A stretch of DNA of 64,000 nt from positions 372,001 to 436,000 of the forward strand of contig NZ_WVHS01000002.1 in NCBI RefSeq assembly GCF_009834915.1. Reading direction: 5' to 3'. The DNA comes from Hufsiella ginkgonis (lineage in GTDB: Bacteria; Bacteroidota; Bacteroidia; Sphingobacteriales; Sphingobacteriaceae). Under the pieces are notes generated by a model, which made no database searches, was not told the origin of the DNA, and saw only the letters and a list, made by a program, of their open reading frames with translations. Shown here piece by piece: positions 41,949 through 51,236 of this stretch (position 1 is the stretch's first letter; every line of letters begins with the position of its first letter). A program made the position numbers and the translations under genes.

Positions 41949-43313
41949 TCAATTGCGGCTGATCGGCAATAAGATCTGCATTTCGGTGCCTACATTCTCC
42001 TCCGAACGGATGCCGATGGAACCCTTATGAAGCCGGATAATATTAAGTGCGAGCGGAAGCCCGATACCGAATCCTTCAAACTCCACCGTATTGGACGCCC
42101 GGAAGAAAGGCTCGAAAATATGCTGCTGCTCTTGTTCAGGGATCCCGATCCCTTTGTCCGTTACCGAGATCGAGATCCGTTCACCCCCGATCGTTAGCCG
42201 GATGGTGACTTCCTGGTTGGCTGAATATTTACAGGCATTAAGTACGATATTGCTCAAAGCGAGCTGCAGCAGGTTGACGTTTCCCTCCGTAATAAGCATG
42301 GTTTCGTCGGCGGGAAGCCCCGAAAGGTCCGGCCGCAGCTTGCTTTCCGGGTCAATTTCCTTTACCGAAGCGATCACGGTCAGGATGAGCTCGTCGGCGC
42401 GTACCTTTTGCCAGTTCTGCTTCTTGCCGTCAAATCCCGACTGTGCCAGGCCGAGCAGGCTCTTCAGGATGTGCTCGAGCTTACCGGCTTCCGAGAGGAT
42501 CGTTTTTACGGTCTCACTGGTTTTAGCGGGAAGTTTGTCTTCGGTGAGCAGGAGTTCCGCCTCGGAGGTAATGATAGCAAGCGGGGTACGCAATTCATGC
42601 GAAGCGTTACTTACAAAGTTGTTCTGGGTTTCGAACGAAGTTTCGAGCCTGGTGAGCATGTTGTTAAAAGTATAGATCAGCTCCGCGATCTCGTCGCGCC
42701 CCTTCACCTCTTCCAGGCGGGAATGCAGGTTATTGGCCGAAATATTCTTTACGCTTTTAATGATACCGCGAAAGGGTTTCATAGTATAATGCGAAAAAAC
42801 GGCGCCGGCAACGTACGTGACCAGGATAGAGATCACGAAACTGATAAGCAGCACTTTCCGCAGTTGCGCCAGTTCCTTGAAACCATACGGGTCTGATGCC
42901 GTTACGATAACGATGTACCGGCCATTCTCCGTATTGAAAAAACCCCCGGCATAGAACCGGTTGCCTGAATCATAGCGGGCTTTCCCGTTCCTGATCACCT
43001 CGCGGTAGAATTTTTCGGGCAGGTTTACCGGTCGTTTAAACACGTACCGGCCGCCGCTGTCGATGCGCACTACGAAATCCTGTTCGTCGTCGAGCTTTTC
43101 GAGGTACCGGTTACGCACTTCCTGGTACGCGGCCGACTTTTCATCGGGCGAAATATTGATCTGCGCTGAGAGTTTTACCCTTGCTTCGAGCCTTTTAAAA
43201 AAGTCTTCGAAATTAAACTCCGATACGAAGTAAAAAATGGAAGCGTTGAGCAGCACCAGCCCCGCGGTTGATATCGCAAAGAACAGGATGGTGATCTTGG
43301 TTTGAATTTTCAA
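41949..43313 (-). CDS. Two-component sensor histidine kinase, TTG start
   Basis: A 454-residue kinase. Two membrane helices (about residues 7-28 and 150-172) flank a ~120-residue periplasmic sensor region; a HAMP domain (about 175-230) leads to HisKA with NNFVSNASHELRTPLAIITSEAELL and HATPase with NIVLNACKYSANQEVTI, DKGIGIPEQEQQHIFEPFFRAS and GFGIGLPLALNI. The start codon is TTG, in a 4-bp TTGA overlap with the response-regulator stop; no alternative ATG is close. The pair resembles CusS/CusR- or QseC-type systems. It follows the RND operon on the same strand. Confidence 0.94.
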   Translation of the reverse strand: MKIQTKITILFFAISTAGLVLLNASIFYFVSEFNFEDFFKRLEARVKLSAQINISPDEKSAAYQEVRNRYLEKLDDEQDFVVRIDSGGRYVFKRPVNLPEKFYREVIRNGKARYDSGNRFYAGGFFNTENGRYIVIVTASDPYGFKELAQLRKVLLISFVISILVTYVAGAVFSHYTMKPFRGIIKSVKNISANNLHSRLEEVKGRDEIAELIYTFNNMLTRLETSFETQNNFVSNASHELRTPLAIITSEAELLLTEDKLPAKTSETVKTILSEAGKLEHILKSLLGLAQSGFDGKKQNWQKVRADELILTVIASVKEIDPESKLRPDLSGLPADETMLITEGNVNLLQLALSNIVLNACKYSANQEVTIRLTIGGERISISVTDKGIGIPEQEQQHIFEPFFRASNTVEFEGFGIGLPLALNIIRLHKGSIGIRSEENVGTEMQILLPISRN

Positions 43314-44002
43314 TTAACCGCCTCCTCTTTAAACAGGTACCCCATACCGAATACGGTATGTATCAGCTTCACCGACCGGTTATTGTCTACCTTTTTCCGC
43401 AAGTAGTTCACATACACATCCACCACGTTGGTGCCCATATTGAAATCGATATCCCAAACATGCTCCAGGATCTCCACGCGCGACAGCACCTTGTTGGGGT
43501 TGCGTACAAAAAACTCCAGCAGGCGGTATTCCGTAGAGGTAAGGCTTACGGGCGCTCCTTCCTGTGTCACCAGTTTTGATTCCAGGTCAATCTCCAGTCC
43601 GCCTGCAACAATGGTTGATTTCGAACGCTGTGGTGCGCCGCTTCGCCGGATAAGCGAACGGATCCGCGCTTCGAGTTCGGCCAGCTTGAACGGCTTTACG
43701 AGATAATCGTCGGCACCGCTGTTCAACCCCGTTACGATATTCTCCGTGCTGTTCAGCGCAGTAAGCATCAGCACCGGTATATGCGCATCGGCTTTTCGCA
43801 ATTCGCGGCAAACCTGGATGCCATTCATCCCCGGCAGCATTACGTCGAGGATCACCAGGTCGAACTGATGATGGAGGGCCATTTCAAGTCCCGTAAGGCC
43901 GTCGCCCGCTACGCTCACTTCCATCCCGGCCTGCGAAAGTCCCCTGATAATTACTGATACCAGGCCCGGCTCATCCTCAATCAGCAACAGTTTTTGACTC
44001 AT
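43310..44002 (-). CDS. OmpR/PhoB-family response regulator
   Basis: A 230-residue regulator started at MSQKLLLIEDEPGL (44002). The receiver domain has the acidic pair IEDEP (8-11), the phosphoacceptor Asp in DLVILDVMLPGMNG (about 51), Thr in LMLTALNS and Lys in YLVKPFKLAELEARI. The C-terminal winged helix covers about residues 130-226 (VSLTSTEYRLLEFFVRNPNKVLSRVEILEHVWDIDFNMGTNVVDVYVNYLRKKVD). It overlaps the kinase gene by four bases. Targets might include the neighbouring RND operon and the USP/bestrophin genes whose upstream DNA carries 11-bp-spaced repeats. Confidence 0.95.
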   Translation of the reverse strand: MSQKLLLIEDEPGLVSVIIRGLSQAGMEVSVAGDGLTGLEMALHHQFDLVILDVMLPGMNGIQVCRELRKADAHIPVLMLTALNSTENIVTGLNSGADDYLVKPFKLAELEARIRSLIRRSGAPQRSKSTIVAGGLEIDLESKLVTQEGAPVSLTSTEYRLLEFFVRNPNKVLSRVEILEHVWDIDFNMGTNVVDVYVNYLRKKVDNNRSVKLIHTVFGMGYLFKEEAVN

Positions 44003-44142
44003 CCGGCGGAAAATAACCGTTTCCCGCCGGCTATAAAATACCATGTGAACACTTTACGTTTTGATGACGGAACGGGGGAGATAATCAGGCCCCGGGAACT
44101 TCACGCGCTATTACACCGGTTCGGGCACTGGCGAACAATTGA

Positions 44143-47100
44143 TCACCCCTGGTGCTCCAGCTCATATTCATGCACATCTTTATGATCATAGGGCTCTTCC
44201 AATAATTCTTCGATCGATTTACCTTTCTTGTTAAAGCCGAACTTCTCCAGCATGGTATCAAACACCAGGTAAACCACCGGCACCACGATCAGTGTTAAGA
44301 AAAGGGAACTGGTTAAGCCCCCAACAATCACCCATGCCAGCCCGTTTTTCCATTCCGCACCTGCGCCGCTGGCTAACGCGATGGGCAGCATGCCGAAGAT
44401 CATGGCGATAGTGGTCATTAAGATCGGGCGTAAACGGGCGTGATTGGCCAGGACGAGGGCCTCTACGGTCGACTTTCCTTCCGCTTTCATGTGATTGGTA
44501 AAATCCACCAGGATGATCGCGTTCTTGGCTACCAGCCCCATCAGCATGATCAGGCCCAGTATCGTAAAAATGCCGATAGAGTTATTGGTTAAAGCAAGCG
44601 CCAGGAACGCACCGATCAATGCCAATGGCAGCGAGAACATCACCACGAGCGGGTACACAAAACTATCATATAAAGCCACCATGATCAGGTACACGAGGAT
44701 AATCGACGCCAATAAAGCGATCCCCAGCGTACCGAAGCCTTCCGCCTGGTTTTCCTGGTCGCCGGCCCAGGTATAACTTACGCCTACCGGGGCTGTTAGC
44801 CTGCCATCCTTTTGCAATTCCGCCAACTTCTGCTGGAACTCGGTTACTATGGTGCCGGTCGGCCGGCCTATCGACTGCGCTTTTACCGAAACGGATGTCG
44901 ATTTGTTAAGGCGCTCCAGCTGACTCGGTCCGGAGCTCTCCGTAATATTGGCAAATTGCGATAACTTGATCTTCGCCCCCGCGGAATTGATAAATACCAG
45001 GTTACGCACATCATCGATATTTTTCCGGTTAAAATCCTGGTACTGGATATTGATGTCGTACTCGTATTCGCCGCTCCGGTACTTCCCGTCTGTGTTCCCG
45101 GCAAAAGCTGTTTGCATGGTTGCACCTACGGTTTGAAGCGTTAAGCCTACCGCCGACATTTTATCGCGGTCTACCTGCACATTGATCTCCGGCGTGCCTT
45201 TTTCTACCGAAAGCTTGATCTCCGTGGCGCCCGGTATAGCGGCCAGCACCTTTTGCGCGCCTGCGGCATATTTCAGCGCACTATCCAGGTTGGCGCCCAT
45301 CACCACCAGTTGGATCGGCGCATTTTCCGCGGTGCCCAATATACTGATCGGTACCGTTTTTACTTTTGCGCCCACCAGTTCCCTGGCCAGCGCACGGCTC
45401 ATTTTGGTAGCGAAAATATCCGAAGAGACATTATTACGCGCTTTACGTTCCACCAGCTTTACGTTGATCTCCGACTTATAGGCCGTAGCCTGCGAGGTAC
45501 CCATATCACCGCTCGCCTGCCCTACCGTGGTGATCATTTGCCTGATCTCCGGTTGTTTTCTTAAAAAAGCTTCTGCCCGCTGGGTATAAAAATTTGTTTG
45601 CTCCAAAGAAGCATCCTTGGGCAGCTCTACCTGCACGAGGAATTCGCCTTTGTCTGATTTTGGAAAGAACTCGGACCCGATAAATCCCGCGCCGGCCAGC
45701 CACATGGCAGCCACAAACAACACTACTACCGCAAAGAGGGTACGCCGCTTGTGGTTTAACGACCAGGTTAATATACCAGTGATCCATAAGGTGAATTTCT
45801 TCAGCTGCTTTTCAAACCACAGGATAAATCGACCGAAGATGTTTTTCCCTTCAATACGTTCCAGCTTACCGTACCTGGAAAAAATCAGCGGCACGATGGT
45901 AAATGAAGCCAGCAGGGAAAGCAGCGTGGCAATAATAACCACCACGCAGAACTGACGCAGGATATTGGATACCAACCCGGTGCTGATAGCGATCGGGAAG
46001 AAAACCACTACGATCACCAGCGTAATAGACACTACGGTAAAGCCAATTTCCCGCGTTGCATCCGAAGCCGCACGTACCTTATTCTTTCCCATCTCCATGT
46101 GCCGCTGGATATTCTCCAGCACTACGATGGCATCGTCTACCAGGATCCCCACCACGAGGGAAAGCCCGAGTAATGACATCAGGTTTAGCGTATAACCCAG
46201 CAAACCAATACCGATAAACGTAGCCACCAGCGATGCCGGGATAGAAACCATCACGATCAGCGCATTTCGCAGGCTGTGTAAAAAGAACAGCATCACAAAG
46301 GCTACCAGCACCACGGCAAGCATTAAATCGTGGATCACCGCATCGGCGGATTCGAGGGTGAACACCGAGCTGTCATTGGCTATCCTGATGTTAAGCTTGC
46401 TGGCTTCGTATTCCTTCTCCAGCCTGGCAATGGCCAGTTTAACTCCTTTGCTCACCTCCACCGCATTGGCATCGCTTTGCTTGATGATCTGGATGGCGAT
46501 GGCCGCTTTCTGATCGATACGTGCCAGTTTTTCGGTTTCTTTCTGCGCGTCCTGCACATCGGCTACATCGCCTAAACGCACCTGTGCACCGGTGTTCGAG
46601 GTGCTAAGCACGAGGTTGCGCAACTCCTTTATGCTCCGGTATTTGCCCGACAGGCGGATCAATACGTCCTGGTTCGCCGTTTTTACGCTCCCCGTCGGGA
46701 AATCCAGGTTGGAGCTTAAGATCAGTTGCTGTGCCTGCGGCACTGACAGGTTATAGCCCTGCAGCTTATCGGCATCTAACGAAACCTTGATCTCACGCTC
46801 CGAGCCACCGATCAAATTCACCTGGGCAATTCCCGTTACCCTCGAAATTACGGGGGCGATCCGTTTATCGATCAGGTCGTAAAAAGCGACATCGTCCATA
46901 TTGGCGGAGGCCGACATGGTGATCACCGGCATATCGTCAAGGGAGAATTTGCTGATCGAAGGTGTCTTCACATCATCGGGCAATTGCGAAAGGATGGCGT
47001 TCACCTTGCGCTGGGCGTCGTTTTGCGAAACATCGATATTCGCTTTATCGGTTAAGGTGATGGTTACGGTAGATAAGCTTTCGAATGAAACTGAGTTTAT

Positions 47101-47337
47101 TTTTTTTATGTTCTCCATAGAGGATACCGCATCCTCGATCTTTTTGGTGACCGTATTCTCCACTTCATTCGGCGAGGCGCCGGGATAGATCGTGGCAATG
47201 GATACTACGTTGGGAGAGAACTTTGGGAGTAACTCATAGCCCAGCGAAAAGTAGCTTAACAGCCCCAGTAAGGTAAGCGCGGTAAAAACCACGATCACCA
47301 GGGTGGGCCTCTTTATAGATATATCTGTTATTAACAT
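44143..47337 (-). CDS. RND-family efflux pump, inner-membrane transporter
   Basis: A 1064-residue pump started at MLITDISIKRPTLVIVVF (47337), the standard beginning; a longer frame adds 15 residues. Twelve membrane helices and two large periplasmic loops are expected. The proton-relay Asp pair is in GLSLVVGILVDDAIVVLENIQRHMEMG and the Lys in LIMLMGLVAKNAIILVDFTNHMK, as in AcrB/MexB-type (HAE1) transporters. Residues GYELLPKFSPNVVSI and ATIYPGASPNEVENTVT follow the first helix. Together with the adaptor and TolC-like genes just upstream, it forms a tripartite exporter for drugs or other hydrophobic compounds. Confidence 0.95.
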   Translation of the reverse strand: MLITDISIKRPTLVIVVFTALTLLGLLSYFSLGYELLPKFSPNVVSIATIYPGASPNEVENTVTKKIEDAVSSMENIKKINSVSFESLSTVTITLTDKANIDVSQNDAQRKVNAILSQLPDDVKTPSISKFSLDDMPVITMSASANMDDVAFYDLIDKRIAPVISRVTGIAQVNLIGGSEREIKVSLDADKLQGYNLSVPQAQQLILSSNLDFPTGSVKTANQDVLIRLSGKYRSIKELRNLVLSTSNTGAQVRLGDVADVQDAQKETEKLARIDQKAAIAIQIIKQSDANAVEVSKGVKLAIARLEKEYEASKLNIRIANDSSVFTLESADAVIHDLMLAVVLVAFVMLFFLHSLRNALIVMVSIPASLVATFIGIGLLGYTLNLMSLLGLSLVVGILVDDAIVVLENIQRHMEMGKNKVRAASDATREIGFTVVSITLVIVVVFFPIAISTGLVSNILRQFCVVVIIATLLSLLASFTIVPLIFSRYGKLERIEGKNIFGRFILWFEKQLKKFTLWITGILTWSLNHKRRTLFAVVVLFVAAMWLAGAGFIGSEFFPKSDKGEFLVQVELPKDASLEQTNFYTQRAEAFLRKQPEIRQMITTVGQASGDMGTSQATAYKSEINVKLVERKARNNVSSDIFATKMSRALARELVGAKVKTVPISILGTAENAPIQLVVMGANLDSALKYAAGAQKVLAAIPGATEIKLSVEKGTPEINVQVDRDKMSAVGLTLQTVGATMQTAFAGNTDGKYRSGEYEYDINIQYQDFNRKNIDDVRNLVFINSAGAKIKLSQFANITESSGPSQLERLNKSTSVSVKAQSIGRPTGTIVTEFQQKLAELQKDGRLTAPVGVSYTWAGDQENQAEGFGTLGIALLASIILVYLIMVALYDSFVYPLVVMFSLPLALIGAFLALALTNNSIGIFTILGLIMLMGLVAKNAIILVDFTNHMKAEGKSTVEALVLANHARLRPILMTTIAMIFGMLPIALASGAGAEWKNGLAWVIVGGLTSSLFLTLIVVPVVYLVFDTMLEKFGFNKKGKSIEELLEEPYDHKDVHEYELEHQG

Positions 47338-47368
47338 CTTCTTCGTATTAGTAGGTTGTTGTGGCGTA

Positions 47369-48436
47369 TTAATTAACGACACTTACCGCGCTGCCGTCGG
47401 TAAGGTTGATCTGGCCGCTGGTGATCACCATTTCGCCTTCTTTCAGGCCGTCGAGGATTTCCACGCTTTCGCCGAGGATGCGGCCGGCAACCACTTTTCG
47501 CAGTTTCGACGTTTTTGTCGCCCCGTCAAATACAAATACCTGGTTGCTGCTCACACTGCCCACAAACGAGGTGCGGGGGACCAGGATGCCCGGCGCTTGT
47601 CCGGGGAAGTTGAATATCGCGGTACCATACATACCCGCTTTCAGGCTATTATTGGTGTTGTTAAACACTTCGATCTCGATGGGGAAATTTAGCGTTTCGT
47701 CGGCCTTGGCGGCGATGAAGGAAACCTTCCCCGAAAACCGTTCATTTGGAAAAACGGAAGATTTAATGTCGATGCGGTCACCTATCTTCAGGTTCGCCAC
47801 CTGCGATTCGTTTACATTTACCTTCAGCTTTAGTTTAGAAACATCCACCAGCTCAAACAGCCTGGTTCCCTGGGCAGTAACAAAAGCGCCCACCTCGATG
47901 TACCGCTTGTTTACCACGCCGTTGATCGGCGATTTGATATTGGCATCGCTTACCTTTCTTTGCGATGCCTGTAATCGCAGCCTGGCATTTTGTGTAGCCA
48001 GCACCGCCTGGTCCAGCTGCTGCTGGGTAACTCCACCTGTCTGGAAAGCACTTTTATACCGGGCTTCGTCCTTCAATGCGTTTTGGTAGGTGGCTTCGGC
48101 AGTTTCCCTGTCGGTATTGATAATTTCGGCGTCGATACGGGCCAGCACCTGACCTTTTCGCACGGTAGCACCTTCGTCTACGTATACCGCGCTCACGCGG
48201 CCTGCATTTTCCGATAAAAAGTCGAGGTCCTGGTTAGCGATAAAGTTTCCGTTTGCGCTAAAGTCGAGATCCACCACTTTCTTTTCTACCGTTGCCACAC
48301 GTACGGCGACGGCGCCCCCTCCTTCGGCAATGAACGCCGTTTTTGCTTCATTTTTCTTTTTGTTGTTCGTTAACACGTAGGCGATCGCGCCGAGGGCGAC
48401 AACGATCACGATGATTATGGTGATTACTTTTTTCAT
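47369..48436 (-). CDS. Periplasmic adaptor subunit of the RND efflux pump
   Basis: A 355-residue membrane-fusion protein. An N-terminal hydrophobic anchor (IIIVIVVALGAIAYVL) is followed by a lipoyl half-motif (FIANQDLDFLSENAGRVSAVYVDEGATVRKGQVLARID), an alpha-hairpin coiled coil (EATYQNALKDEARYKSAFQTGGVTQQQLD...), the second lipoyl half (NIKSPINGVVNKRYIEVGAFV) and C-terminal beta-barrel domains. It bridges the inner-membrane pump and the TolC-like channel. It lies 9 bp downstream of the TolC gene and 31 bp upstream of the pump gene on the same strand. Confidence 0.94.
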   Translation of the reverse strand: MKKVITIIIVIVVALGAIAYVLTNNKKKNEAKTAFIAEGGGAVAVRVATVEKKVVDLDFSANGNFIANQDLDFLSENAGRVSAVYVDEGATVRKGQVLARIDAEIINTDRETAEATYQNALKDEARYKSAFQTGGVTQQQLDQAVLATQNARLRLQASQRKVSDANIKSPINGVVNKRYIEVGAFVTAQGTRLFELVDVSKLKLKVNVNESQVANLKIGDRIDIKSSVFPNERFSGKVSFIAAKADETLNFPIEIEVFNNTNNSLKAGMYGTAIFNFPGQAPGILVPRTSFVGSVSSNQVFVFDGATKTSKLRKVVAGRILGESVEILDGLKEGEMVITSGQINLTDGSAVSVVN

Positions 48437-48445
48437 GGCTTCCTC

Positions 48446-49789
48446 TTATTTTACCAGTGACTTGATATTTCCGTTTGATTTGATTAATTGTATTTCGGCG
48501 ATCTTATAGTTCAGCAACGCTTCGGTGTACCGGTTTTGCGCGTCGGTCATCGAGTTCTCCGTGTCCAGCAGGTCCGTCAGGCTGGCCAGCCCGTTATTGT
48601 AATTATTCTGGGTGCTTTTATAGATCTCCTGGGCGAGGTCGGCATTTTTCCGCTGTGCGTTGATGGTATTTAAGCTGTTCCGCAATTGAAGCTTCGCGTT
48701 TTCGTACGCCAGGTTCAGCGAGTTCACCGTCTCTACGCGGTCCTCCTGCGCTTTCCTGATATCCACTTCTGCCTGGCGAATTTTAGATCGCGTTAAGAAG
48801 CCGTTAAAAATCGGCACCTTCAGCGTTAATCCAACGGAGGATGCGCCAAAGCCGATGGCGGCGCGGTTCGAGCTCAAAAAGTCGAACCCACCGCTCTGGC
48901 TGGAATAGGTGTAATTGCCCGATAACGACAACGTTGGATAATACTCTGATACGTAGGCTTTACGCTGCAGCATCAGCAGTTTGTCCTGGTTATTAAGCAG
49001 CCTGACCTCTGTTCTGCCGGCTAATGCCACCGAATCTGCCAACTCAGGCAGCTGTGTTACAGGCGCCAATTCGGTATCAGGTAAAATGATGGGGGTGTTT
49101 ACCTCCATCCCCATCGAAAACTTCAACTGGTTTTCTAACTGCGTAACCGCATTGAGTATTTGCGCCCGCTGCGTTTCCAGGTTGGTGAGGTTAACCGCGA
49201 TGCGATCTACATCGATCTTTTTAGCCAGGCCGTTCTGGTACTGGTTGGCAATGATCTTCTCTACCACTCTTACGTTTTTGATGTTATTGTCAACCACCGT
49301 AAGCTGCTGCCTGTTCACCAGTACCTGGTAGTAGTTGCCGGCAACCAATTCGATGATCTGTTCTTCTGTTAACTGTGCGGTGAGGTTGTAATATTCCGCG
49401 CTCGACCGGGCCGCCTGCAACCCGGTAAAAACCTGTTGGTTAAACAGTTGCTGCGAGAGCTGGACGCCTGCGGTCGAGTTCCATTTCTGACCGAACTTCA
49501 GCGTCTGGGTGGTGCCGCCAAAGTCGACCACCTGCTGGCCGATGATCGCATTGTAGGTTAACCCGGAGGTACCGCTTACCTGGGGCAAAGCCTGTGCCTG
49601 TACTTCTGCCACCTTATATTTCCCGCCTTGCTCGTCGAGCCTTGCCTTGCGTATCTTCGTATTATTTTGAAGGGCGAAATTCAATGCTTCACCCAAGGTG
49701 ATCTTTTGCTGGGCTATTGCAAATTGCGGCGCAGCGGTCATCCCCAATAAAACAAGTATCACCCTGGCGATCTCAATTCTCGTTTTCAT
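48446..49789 (-). CDS. TolC-family outer-membrane channel
   Basis: A 447-residue protein with signal peptide (MKTRIEIARVILVLLGMTAAPQFAIA). The TolC/OEP repeats are present: ITLGEALNFALQNNTKIRKARLDEQGGKYKVAEVQAQALPQVSG at the start and RKAYVSEYYPTLSLSGNYTYSSQ with RQAEVDIRKAQEDRVETVNSLNLAYENAKLQLRN in the second half, giving long alpha hairpins. It forms the outer-membrane exit duct of the tripartite pump. It is the first gene of the efflux operon; the DNA between it and the upstream regulator carries an operator-like TTAGTTC-N10-GAACTAA palindrome at 49918-49941. Confidence 0.94.
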   Translation of the reverse strand: MKTRIEIARVILVLLGMTAAPQFAIAQQKITLGEALNFALQNNTKIRKARLDEQGGKYKVAEVQAQALPQVSGTSGLTYNAIIGQQVVDFGGTTQTLKFGQKWNSTAGVQLSQQLFNQQVFTGLQAARSSAEYYNLTAQLTEEQIIELVAGNYYQVLVNRQQLTVVDNNIKNVRVVEKIIANQYQNGLAKKIDVDRIAVNLTNLETQRAQILNAVTQLENQLKFSMGMEVNTPIILPDTELAPVTQLPELADSVALAGRTEVRLLNNQDKLLMLQRKAYVSEYYPTLSLSGNYTYSSQSGGFDFLSSNRAAIGFGASSVGLTLKVPIFNGFLTRSKIRQAEVDIRKAQEDRVETVNSLNLAYENAKLQLRNSLNTINAQRKNADLAQEIYKSTQNNYNNGLASLTDLLDTENSMTDAQNRYTEALLNYKIAEIQLIKSNGNIKSLVK

Positions 49790-49917
49790 TCTCTATTCAT
49801 TATTTGATTACTCTTCAATTATTATCGGCTCATTTTATGCTCAGCCGGCTGGGTATTCACCTGGCGTTAACCTGGTCGTTGTTAGTACTCTTATTTTATC
49901 ATTATTTTCATTACCAG

Positions 49918-49941
49918 TTAGTTCAGTATTTAAAGAACTAA
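49918..49941. promoter_or_regulatory. Operator-like palindrome upstream of the efflux operon
   Basis: TTAGTTC (49918-49924), ten bases, GAACTAA (49935-49941). The same motif with the same spacing occurs at the regulator's own promoter (50467-50490). On the minus strand, TTTG and a weak TACTGAAC element are placed around it. Confidence 0.65.
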
Positions 49942-49955
49942 CCGATCAAAAAAAG

Positions 49956-50432
49956 TTACTTGTTTTCTTCCTGGTATTTTTGATAGGTAGCGATCACCTG
50001 GTTGTGCAGCATGGAAAGGAACTCCGTCATCCGTTTCAGGTTTGCATTAAACTCTTGTGTGCTATCCGGTCTTACCTGCAACACCTTTTTGTAAACAGCG
50101 GTCAGCGACAAGATCCCGTTGAACTGTTCCAGTACCTGGGTGTCCCAGTCGGCCACGCGTACATGAAAATACCGTTTACGGTCGCCGATCCTGGTTTTAT
50201 AGCTGATCTTTTTGGCCATAAGAAGCTGGCTTAGCGCCTGGCTGACGGCGCTCTTACTAAGCGCCAGCGTATCCTTGATCTGGTCGAAAGTAAGTTCCGT
50301 TTCATCCGAGACTACCAGCAGGCCTAAAATTTTGGACATTGCCGGCTGTGATCCAAACGTTTCGTTCACCTGGGCAAGCTCTTCGATGAGCGTCACTTGT
50401 TCTTTCGTTAATGAAATTTTGTTTCCTGACAT
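49956..50432 (-). CDS. GbsR/MarR-like transcriptional regulator of the efflux operon
   Basis: A 158-residue regulator. The winged helix is in MSKILGLLVVSDETELTFDQIKDTLALSKSAVSQALSQLLMAKKISYKTRIGDRKRYFHVRVADW (about residues 31-95), typical of the GbsR branch of MarR-like proteins; the C-terminal helices (RPDSTQEFNANLKRMTEFLSMLHNQVIATYQKYQ) form the dimer interface. No metal or redox residues stand out. It precedes a TolC-adaptor-RND operon on the same strand. Paired palindromes at 49918-49941 and 50467-50490 suggest that it represses both itself and the pump. Confidence 0.88.
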   Translation of the reverse strand: MSGNKISLTKEQVTLIEELAQVNETFGSQPAMSKILGLLVVSDETELTFDQIKDTLALSKSAVSQALSQLLMAKKISYKTRIGDRKRYFHVRVADWDTQVLEQFNGILSLTAVYKKVLQVRPDSTQEFNANLKRMTEFLSMLHNQVIATYQKYQEENK

Positions 50433-50448
50433 GAGCGTTAAATCTCCG

Positions 50449-50490
50449 CAAAGATAGTAAGTTTTTTTAGTTCACAAAATAAAGAACCAA
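50449..50490 (-). promoter_or_regulatory. Promoter and operator of the GbsR/MarR-like gene
   Basis: A minus-strand -7 box TATCTTTG (50449-50456) and a TTG-type -33 element about 18 bp upstream (near 50475-50479) form a full promoter. The operator palindrome TTAGTTC-N10-GAACCAA (50467-50490) covers the -33 element. The ATG is at 50432. Confidence 0.7.
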
Positions 50491-50537
50491 ATAAAAAAAC
50501 GGGTCACATGCCGGTCTTTTTATTTGGTCTCCGCCGT

Positions 50538-50880
50538 TTAAGCGTAAGTGACATCCATCGTAACAGGCACGCTCAACGCTTAGAGATGATTCAATTGGCT
50601 TTTGCGCCTTCGGCTACGGCCTGAAGTGCGCTTCGTCTACGCCAGCTATTGAGCTGGCTTTGAGCATTAAATGGATTCTGGTAACTCGTAGCGAAGCCAT
50701 ATCGAGGTCGAGAAGGGCATCGGTGGTGAGGTCGCCGGGTGTAAAACCGCCCTGGGTTAACGCAGCGCCAACGGCCATAGTAAAGCAGCCGGCATGTGCT
50801 TCGTTGTAAAACTCTCCCTTTTTGTACGATTTAAAATGCCAGTAAGACCTGGAGGGATCAAATCCTGCTGACTCATCCCG
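50538..50880 (-). pseudogene. Remnant of an OsmC/Ohr-family gene
   Basis: Read on the minus strand, 50820 to about 50620 translates as an OsmC-like core including NEAHAGCFTMAVGAALTQG (the catalytic Cys region) and a typical LRVTRIHLMLKA strand. The frame then shifts near 50622, continuing as QAVAEGAKAN; the codon for the second conserved Cys is TGA, and a further 1-bp loss is needed to reach SKALSVPVTMDVTYA and the stop at 50538. The 5' part (50821-50880) no longer matches the family. An intact OsmC-family gene lies at 59433-59906. The rest of the 50491-50948 spacer shows only unassignable fragments. Confidence 0.7.
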
Positions 50881-50948
50881 GAGATGGTATTGATGGTGAT
50901 TCTTAACCGCTCCAAAGCATCCATTTCGCGTAGCTTAACGGGATATTG

Positions 50949-51236
50949 TTACAGCTGCATCTCTCTCTCTACGTCTTTGGCACCTTCACCACCGGTGATC
51001 TTAAGGTACACGTGCGTACCGGCATCTTTAATCGTAAGCTCGAATTTAAAGTAAGGCAAATTTGTCCGCTGGTAAAGTATAAAAGTGGTCAGGCGCCTGA
51101 TCATATCGTCGGTACCCTGGAAAGCGTAAACAAAACCGTCTGTACTTTCCTGCTTATCTTGAAGCGCTTCTTTCAGCCCCGCCAGGAGCTGCTCCTGCTT
51201 CTCGGGATCTTCATTAATTGTGTCACAGGATATCAT
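50949..51236 (-). CDS. Hypothetical protein (95 aa)
   Basis: A 95-residue protein I do not recognise. The N-terminus is polar and helical (EDPEKQEQLLAGLKEALQDKQ); the rest alternates strands and helices with aromatic residues (DGFVYAFQGTDDMIRRLTTFILYQRTNLPYFKFELTIKDAGTHVYLKITGG). There is no signal peptide or membrane helix. The codon pattern looks like its neighbours. It lies in a decayed accessory stretch, about 150 bp downstream of the GNAT-nitrilase gene, and could be a real small gene or a remnant. Confidence 0.5.
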   Translation of the reverse strand: MISCDTINEDPEKQEQLLAGLKEALQDKQESTDGFVYAFQGTDDMIRRLTTFILYQRTNLPYFKFELTIKDAGTHVYLKITGGEGAKDVEREMQL

